Source: Acidobacteriota bacterium
GTDB taxonomy: Bacteria; Acidobacteriota; Terriglobia; Acidiferrales; UBA7541
DNA: 64,000 bases
Assembly: GCA_003225295.1 (NCBI GenBank)
Contig: QHYZ01000051.1
Coordinates: forward strand, 81,480-145,479
Direction of reading: 5' to 3'
The notes beneath the pieces are model-generated. The model saw only the letters and a list, made by a program, of their open reading frames with translations. It was not told where the DNA came from and ran no database searches. A program made the translations under genes and the position numbers. Shown one piece after another: positions 63,990 through 64,000 of the stretch. Position 1 is the stretch's first letter. Each line of letters opens with the position of its first letter.

Positions 63990-64000
63990 GAAATATTCTG

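Noticed and set aside
1..64000. CRISPR array, rRNA operon, insertion sequence or SusD-like gene
   Set aside because: I looked for regular spaced repeats, rRNA-like sequence, transposase frames with terminal repeats and SusD-type lipoproteins, and found none.

Overview
The window looks like a piece of an Acidobacteriota chromosome, probably from a soil-type lineage. The basis is the combination of very large TonB-dependent receptors with an N-terminal carboxypeptidase-regulatory-like domain, several Tat-exported CRTAC1 (FG-GAP/ASPIC-UnbV) proteins, secreted TPR proteins, many Tat-exported enzymes and moderately high GC. This assignment comes from gene content only, with no marker gene.

Layout. 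1-5 kb: a cut-off secreted hydrolase, two small membrane proteins (one DoxX-like), a bicupin, a lipoprotein, and a tRNA-Pro(UGG) whose 3' end abuts a decayed tyrosine integrase. 5.4-6.0 kb: a broken tandem universal stress gene. 6.0-11.7 kb (minus strand): an L-arabinose operon in the order ribulose-5-phosphate 4-epimerase, SSS symporter, small membrane protein, fucose/arabinose-type isomerase, ribulokinase. 12-16 kb: two DUF1680 (GH127-like) enzymes. 16.3-23.2 kb: a TPR - CRTAC1 - TonB-receptor module. 23.4-34.3 kb: GH27, GH43 endo-arabinanase, two GH51 arabinofuranosidases, a 1038-residue TPR protein and a LacI-family regulator. 34.5-50.3 kb: a truncated CRTAC1 gene, two more TonB receptors, two full CRTAC1 genes, a TPR gene and a beta-propeller. 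50.4-52.2 kb: two tandem paralogous NTF2-like (DUF4440-type) proteins. 52.2-56.9 kb: a tightly packed cluster of Gfo/Idh/MocA oxidoreductase, creatininase-like amidohydrolase, cupin, 2-hydroxyacid dehydrogenase and DAACS transporter. 56.9-63.9 kb: an orphan molybdenum-hydroxylase large subunit, a broken cytochrome c gene, an alpha/beta hydrolase, an NMT1-like binding protein and an LVIVD-type secreted protein.

How it works together. Roughly 6-39 kb reads as one arabinan/arabinose-oligosaccharide utilisation locus. Endo-arabinanase, arabinofuranosidases and DUF1680 enzymes would release L-arabinose, TonB receptors would carry oligomers across the outer membrane, the SSS protein would import the sugar, and isomerase/kinase/epimerase would feed the pentose phosphate pathway. 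At least six good copies, plus three weaker ones, of a LacI-type operator (consensus TGGTAAACGTTTACCA) lie in the intergenic regions of this block, next to a local LacI gene. No SusD gene is present; repeated association of TPR and CRTAC1 genes with the receptors is the most interesting unexplained feature.
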